Origin: Malus domestica
Taxonomy: Eukaryota; Streptophyta; Magnoliopsida; Rosales; Rosaceae
Assembly: GCF_042453785.1 (NCBI RefSeq)
Contig: NC_091668.1
Span: 10,436,001-10,500,000 of the forward strand
Reading direction: 5' to 3'
Length of the DNA stretch: 64,000 nt
Shown here piece by piece: positions 58,081-64,000 of the stretch. The notes under the pieces are model-generated. The model searched no databases and was not told the DNA's origin. It was given only the letters and a program-made list of their open reading frames with translations. Positions within the stretch are counted from its first letter, which is position 1. Each line of letters starts with the position of its first letter. The position numbers and the translations under genes were made by a program.

Positions 58081-58705
58081 TGGAACTATATGAGCCGGCC
58101 CAAGCCGCTGCCCTAGCAGGGCAGGCCCAACGCGCATGGCAGGCCCAAGCTGCGCCACAATCCCCTCGGGCTAGATCTAACGTGCTCCCAACGCCGCACC
58201 GCACCCACGCGCCTTGCAAATGGCACGGCCCACTTTTGCAGCCCAACCCGCTTCTACGACCCATTTGGCGATCCAAACTGGTCCAAGAATAGTTCAACCG
58301 TCTCGGCTTTAGATTTCTGGACCGACAATTGAACTGGAGGTATTTTCACCCTATTTTTTTTTGCAGATTTGACATATCCCAACTCAAATCTCACATCCAA
58401 AGTCCATTACACTTCCACCACTCAAGGAGACGCATACCGTCCAAGCTCTTCCAACCCACATGGTGAACAACACTTGTCTCGACAAGTCATAGAGTTGACT
58501 AGTGCTCTTGCGTGGCAGGCGACCATGGTGAATCATCCTTTGCAGCATATCGAGATACCGCGTGCCCTGACGAGGTGTCCCGAAGTAGGAGAAAGGTAGA
58601 CAACGAACCTCTCCAGCAGCGTCTTGGCAAGCAGCCCCTCGACCAGCCACAAATCAAGCGTTCCGGCAATGTACACTCCCAATTGGGTGATAGGTTAAAT
58701 AGCTA
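58080..58705 (+). pseudogene. Gypsy-like gag fragment
   Basis: Plus-strand frames 58369-58599 and 58512-58706 join by a frameshift. They encode a hydrophilic gag-like stretch: QGDAYRPSSSNPHGEQHLSR, VIELTSALAWQATMVN, then PDEVSRSRRKVDNEPLQQR, GKQPLDQPQ and SGNVHSQLGDR. The preceding GC-rich part (58080-58300) has GGCCCAAGC/GGCAGGCCCA repeats. It is a short, broken relic without protease or polymerase. Confidence 0.5.
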
Positions 58706-60448
58706 AAGGGTGAATATGGGTAATGAAAGAAAAGGCTAAGTGATTGGCTTCAAAAGGGTAACTATGGATTATATAACATAAAAGGTTTGTTAGAAAGGCT
58801 CAAACGCTCTAAACATGGCCAAAATCATCTCCCTAATGTTGCATGACTTAGGATTTCGCCTTGAGAGATATTGAAGCAAGTTCTAGTGAATGATAATACT
58901 ATCATGAAACTCACAAGAAAGAATATGCAAGAGACTCAAAATCTCACAAGGGTTCACTAAGTTTTCACTTAAAATCCACATATAATTCTCTAAGTTAAGA
59001 GCTAGTCATACTAACATTGGTTATTTGTATAAAATAAACTTAAGAATGATCATGTAAGAATTTGATTAACCATATAAAACAATTAAAATTTCACATATAA
59101 AGAACCAACTCAAATAAGTTTGTGACCTAGAAGAAAGCGAATTATTATCATTGACTTATAGAAGATCTAACTAAAATAAAACGACTCAAGAAAAAGAAAA
59201 TCTTTTTGAAGTTTTGACATTTTTTTTTTTGCTTTTATAAAATTTTATGACATTAAATTTTAATTAAATGAGACATTAAAAACTAACAACACAAAGTAAG
59301 ACCTAAAAAGTATGTAAACGACCAAATCAAAATAACTAACTTTCAGCAAAATCAACTCCTAGCACACTATAATCGGACAAACTATAATCAAACAATGCTT
59401 TTGAAAACCATAAATTTTTCGATATTTTTTTACACACCATGACCGAGATCAAGGCACGCTGGCTGTCACGTGAGGGTGACGTAGCCATGTGCACAGTGCG
59501 GAAGCGATAAAGATAGCAAATATACTAATAATTAAAGACCAGATTACTAGAGTGCACTACTAAACGAAAGTGATAGGAGTTAGTTACAACAGTGAACACT
59601 CCTAATCAAAGCATAAAGTCTAGGTGCAGTCCAGTAGGACAAGTACTAGTTACACAGTACCAGGAATGTCATACTATTATTCAAATAGGTCAGAACGGCC
59701 GACGATCCCGAGCCACCGACAATAAGCTTACTTAAAACCTGGAGGGGCGCAAAACAGAAAACGTGAGTGGGCAAAAACAAATGTTTTACAAAATCATTTC
59801 ATTTATCAATATACTAACCCTTTGCTGTAAAACATGTATAATTTTCCCAGAATCAAGATATAAGTATATACAATATATATATGAAATCATATCAATTCAA
59901 TTCATGCTTCACATAATCATATTCATATGTATGCCATGCCAAAATATAACAAAGTAAACAATCCATGTAAGAATGATTTCGTAGTAATATGATATGTTAG
60001 CCGGAACCCCTGAGGTAGTCTGTACGGATGAATTCATAGCTCAAAGTTACTCTAGCCGGAGTCACTACAATGACCTATACGGCAACATACTGCACATAAA
60101 TTGGAACCACTAAAAAGGGGTTTGTACGACAAGATTGGGTGTAATATAGTTATGCTTAATTTTACTTTCTCATAATAGCCGGGCAATGAATCGCTAGTTA
60201 CCTATGAGTCGGAACCATGAATAAGGTCTGTACGACAAGACTGTGCACTTAAGTTGGATCCAATATGAGCATATAGTGCGGGTGGTGACGTAAATAAACA
60301 GGCCTGTACCTCATATCTCTGGCTAATTCACAATCACCCTAGGTGCAGCTTTATGAGCTCAACATTACTTAATCACATATCACATCATCAATGATTCACA
60401 CAACCAAACATAACTTACCTGAACTCACCTGTGCCTCCACATCACCAC

Positions 60449-60491
<43 letters not shown>

Positions 60492-61840
60492 ACCATGCAA
60501 TGCATATTCAAAATATAGAAGCATTTGGCATATTATTTCAAAGCATACTTTCCTTAAAAATGCATTTCTGGGAAATATATCAAGTATATAAATATATACT
60601 GAAAACAAAAGCCCACTCACTGATATGTCGAAGGGTCGTAGCCCTCGAGTTGCCCGTGGATACGCTCGTCCTCGGGATAAGGTTCACCTATATGCGAATG
60701 AACTATAAAACGTTATTTTTAAAGCACATAGGCAAAACTAGCTAATAACTTCTCATACATTGCACAAAATAGGTATATGAATATACCACAGTGATCTACA
60801 CAACCTTAGGATCATCCCCAAATTTTTAGAAATATTTTTGAACCTCCCATGCGCCGCCACACGCCGGCGGGTGCACGGCAAGACGCTCTACCACGCGCAG
60901 GGAATCCGTCAGGATTCCCTAACTGCCGTTAGGAATATTCCGTTAAAACCAACGGAAACCGTCCAACTAACTAACACCGTGAGAATATTCCGTCAAACTT
61001 GACAAAATATTCTTCCATCTCCTACCTCCAGCTCCGGCAACCGTCGCTGGCACGGAAAACTGGGCAAATTTTCCAACTTCTTATTCTAGCTCATTTCTGC
61101 ACCATTTTTTATGCAATTACCATCAAAATGAAGTTTAGGAGGTAGAGAATTGCGTTATACCTCTTTCACGCCTTGATTCACGTGAAATTACGTTGGAGAA
61201 GTCCTCGAACTCTGGCGACCTCTGCAAAGCTCCGTTTTCGAGCTTCCCGTGGTCCAAATCCTACCAACGATGCACTCCGAGCATCGTGAGGACCTCATTA
61301 AGCTCACTGTGGTCCTAAAATTCACAAAAACTTAAGGGTTTAAAAGTTGATGAATAGTGCCCAAGTCGAAGATCCACTTTCCGGGGTTTTCTGATGTCCA
61401 AAATCATTCCAATTTATGCCAAAACAAGCAAGAGGACTACAAGATTACCTTTTGAGCCTTAGAACGTCTTGAAACCTCCACGAACTGGTTTGGTATATTG
61501 TACACCCACGGCTCTCTTTCAAACTAGGGTTTCTCGAAGGTTTCCTTGCTGAAAATGGGTACCACTCAACTCGTAAGGATCCTAGGAACACACTGGAGAC
61601 CTCAGAACCTTCGATCCGTGCAGATTTTGGGTTTGTTTGAGTGTGTCCGTACGAGTTTGAAGAGAGAGAGAGTGAATCGAGAGGGAGAGAGAGAAGTCCA
61701 CGGGATAGAGAGAGAGAGAAGGTATGTGTGTGGTCCAAAAGCCACCAATCAAAACCAACAATTCCCTTACTTCCAATTGGGTCCAAAAACTTAGGGAAAA
61801 TAATAAATGGATCCAAATCCAACTTAAATCACACCATACA
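58706..61840. other. Retroelement-derived debris with degenerate repeats
   Basis: Between 60000 and 60260 several degenerate units of about 90 bp recur (GCCGGAACC...TCTGTACGGATGAA / TTTGTACGACAAGA). A (TA)n tract lies at 60452-60488. From 60640 to 61640 the style (CCGTTAGGAATATTCCGTTAAAACC, then a GAGAGA tract at 61660-61720) suggests LTR or leader DNA of a Gypsy-type element. No intact gene is seen. Confidence 0.4.
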
Positions 61841-62610
61841 CTTAACATCCAAGGGTAAAATTGTCATTTCATGTCATTGAAAATTAGTTATTCGGGACAG
61901 ACTATGACATTTTTCTTCTGCTTTCAATGCTTATAAAACTTAAATCCAATCGCTACCCCCAAACTTAAATTAAAAATTGTCCTCAATGGTTAAAACATAG
62001 AAAACATAACAAATAACACATGTAAAGAGAGGGTTTTGAAAACTTCCCCGAATTTTTCATTGGATCATGAATGGACAATGCTAAAGTGTGATGCGAATCG
62101 TCATATAACGAATTCTCCCAAACTTAAATCTTGGATAACCCATGTTCTGCAAAACAAGAAAGAAATTAAAAACTTACTAAAAAAAAAAAACAAAATGAAA
62201 ACTACAAAAATAAAGGAAAGATTTAGAAAACTTGGGTTGCCTTCCAAGAAGCGCTTTTTATAGTCATAAGCTAGACTATGCCGAAATTAAGTGGAGGATG
62301 GTGGATCATTCAAATGAGGAACCACTCCGTGACTCTTCTTTTTTTCCCTTTCTTCCACCTTTTTAGCTTTGAAATTTGGTGTCGATAAAAGGCAATGAGG
62401 CATTGCATATTTTTGCTTCTTCAATTTCAAAGCTTGAGACTTCTTTCTCTTCTTCATTTTTTTTCGTTGTCTCTTCCACCATATCTTGGCCATTCGAATG
62501 GAATTGAGTTGAGCATGCATAACTTCAATTTTGGTTCAATTCCAAACTCTCTTCCATAATTCGAGCAGTGGACTTCAAAAGGATTTTGAATTTATGTAGA
62601 ATCAATGGAT

Positions 62611-63204
62611 TCAAAGATGTAAGACTCGAATTTTTTTTGGTGGAGATGGATTTTCTTCAAACACTTTAAAATTCGGCATCCTGTCAACAATTTGAATTTC
62701 TTCAGGAATTGATTTCTTGTTGGTAGTGATTTGACTAGTCATATAATGCAGATGGCCTTCCAACATTGAATACTCTTTCTTTTCTTCATCTACAACTAGT
62801 TCACTCAATTCGTTGTTGAAGTCCTTCTCACTTCTCAATGTGGTGTAGGCATTATTTTCTTCATGGAACACATCTCGCTCAATCGGATTAGATTTGGATT
62901 CACTTGGAAATATTTCTCCGTCTCTTTCACTCAATATCGCTGCAATTTGACCAACTTGCTTCTCCAAATCTGTGATTGCTTGGGCATTTTCTTGCAGCCC
63001 ATGTTGGAGAATTTGATGTCCTTGAGTGAGAACTTGCAAAAGTTGAGTTGTTGTTTGTTGATATTACATATTAGCTTGAACCATAAATGTAAAAGCTTCT
63101 TCCCATGAAGGTTTCTTGGGTTCCACGGGTATGGCTTCTGGTATAAACTCTAAGAATTGAGCACTAGAAGACCAATTTTCTGTTGGAAATTGTTGATAAG
63201 CCAT
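62611..63204 (-). pseudogene. LTR-retrotransposon gag-like N-terminus
   Basis: From the ATG at 63204 the frame reads MAYQQFPTENWSSSAQFLEF, then EPKKPSWEEAFTFMVQANM. It is stopped by TAA at 63064-63066 (probably from CAA, Gln). It continues as YQQTTTQLLQVLTQGHQILQ, DLEKQVGQIAAILSERDG and so on, to a stop at 62611. The ENAQAITDLEKQVGQIA heptad region is typical of gag-like proteins of plant Athila/Tat-type Gypsy elements. It lies about 430 bp downstream of the primer site. No polymerase is in the window. Confidence 0.65.
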
Positions 63205-63629
63205 CTCCTTCCTCCTACAGGAAACAAGTCAAAAAGTAAAATGACTAATAACTTAAAAAGAAAACAAAAAAATAAAAATAAAAACTGCCGTAAAAAAAAA
63301 AATATTAAAGAGGAATGGAAAGTAAACCTAATGACTAACAGGAAACTATGAAGAAAGGAATCCCACAAACGTAAGGAATTTCAAAACTAAACACTTGCGG
63401 CAATTTTTTTTTAATTTCTATTTTCTATTTTAAAATTTTTTTTTTCTTTCTGAAACTAAGAATTGAATAGGACATAAAAGAAGACTACCCGTTATTTATT
63501 TATTTATTTTTATGTAGAACAGAAAATGGAAAGAAAGAAAAATAAAATCACTGCACAAATAAAAATAGAAAACGAAAAATAAAATTTAGTAAAGTGCAAT
63601 CAAAAAGCCAAATTGGGAATAAGGGGCAA

Positions 63630-63647
63630 TCCCCGGCAACGGTGCCA
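63630..63647 (-). promoter_or_regulatory. Primer binding site, tRNA-Asp type
   Basis: On the minus strand TGGCACCGTTGCCGGGGA is complementary to the 3' end of plant tRNA-Asp (TCCCCGGCAACGGCGCCA) with one mismatch. It lies just inside the LTR, as in Athila-like elements. Confidence 0.85.
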
Positions 63648-63656
63648 AAAACTTGA

Positions 63657-64000
63657 TGTATATTTAAACTAACCTAAATAATAGATTAATTTAAACCAAA
63701 TTAAACTAGCAAGTGCACAAATCGATTGTAGTAATATATGCAAATACGAGGTCGATACCACATAGATTGCTTTAACACTAATTTAATTGATTAATCACGC
63801 TAAACTTAATTAAACAAATAAATGATAGATTGGAATGAATAATTGAGTAATTGATTAAGACTAAAATTAACAAGAAAAATAAAAGACAATTAATTAAAAT
63901 AAACACACGACACAAGAAAACCTAAGTTATGAATTCACCAATAACAATCCTATTTACTTTTCCTAGAGGTATCCAATTACGATGCCAATGTTAAAGGTTG
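63657..64000 (-). mobile_element. 5' LTR of a minus-strand Gypsy-type element (partial)
   Basis: The LTR border is placed at TGTATATTT (inverse ends ...ATATACA), 9 bp outside the primer site. The LTR continues past the window. It is AT-rich, with no coding sequence. Confidence 0.6.

Overview
The window is nuclear DNA of a flowering plant. It has intron-rich genes with GT-AG splice sites, plant-specific families (a NAC transcription factor, DYW-type pentatricopeptide repeat genes), Cassandra-type TRIM retroelements, a tRNA-derived SINE and many nested hAT, CACTA, MULE and PIF elements. The style of the repeats suggests a woody rosid, probably Rosaceae (apple or pear group). That placement is inference.

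Only three loci look intact. These are a single-exon tRNA (guanine-N7) methyltransferase (12372-13130, minus), a three-exon NAC factor of the NAC058/ANAC038 type (20923-23559, plus) and a 14-exon gene for a coiled-coil membrane protein of the Arabidopsis At2g24420/At4g31340 family (25500-29809, minus). The last two lie tail to tail. As I recall the Arabidopsis map, their homologues At2g24430 and At2g24420 are also neighbours, so this is probably conserved microsynteny.

Layout. 1-4.6 kb: two broken PPR genes, head to head. 4.6-10 kb: a degraded GET2-like gene with an internal duplication, a second 5' copy of it carrying a Cassandra element in its intron, and hAT remnants. 10-12.3 kb: MITE-type DNA. 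12.3-14 kb: the methyltransferase and its likely 5'UTR exon. 14-20.8 kb: TRIM remnants and the long NAC upstream region, with a second Cassandra. 20.9-30 kb: the two genes above. 30-38.6 kb: nested hAT elements, MITEs, a third TRIM and a minisatellite.

38.7-43.4 kb: four inverted duplications in tandem (arms of about 200, 52, 412 and 435 bp). They are built in and around a small gene with a zinc-knuckle-like last exon, and they are the most unusual feature of the window. The fourth is cut by a CACTA transposon (43410-52954). That CACTA holds a SINE and a complete hAT element with a BED/hAT transposase gene. The hAT holds a Gypsy-type LTR remnant and five copies of a 346-bp tandem repeat. A second copy of the zinc-knuckle-like gene, interrupted by a hAT MITE, follows at 54.0-56.5 kb.

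57-64 kb: retroelement debris, ending in the 5' part of a minus-strand LTR retrotransposon with a tRNA-Asp primer site. Its LTR runs off the window.

Several insertions can be verified inside the window, because a duplicate copy keeps the empty target site.
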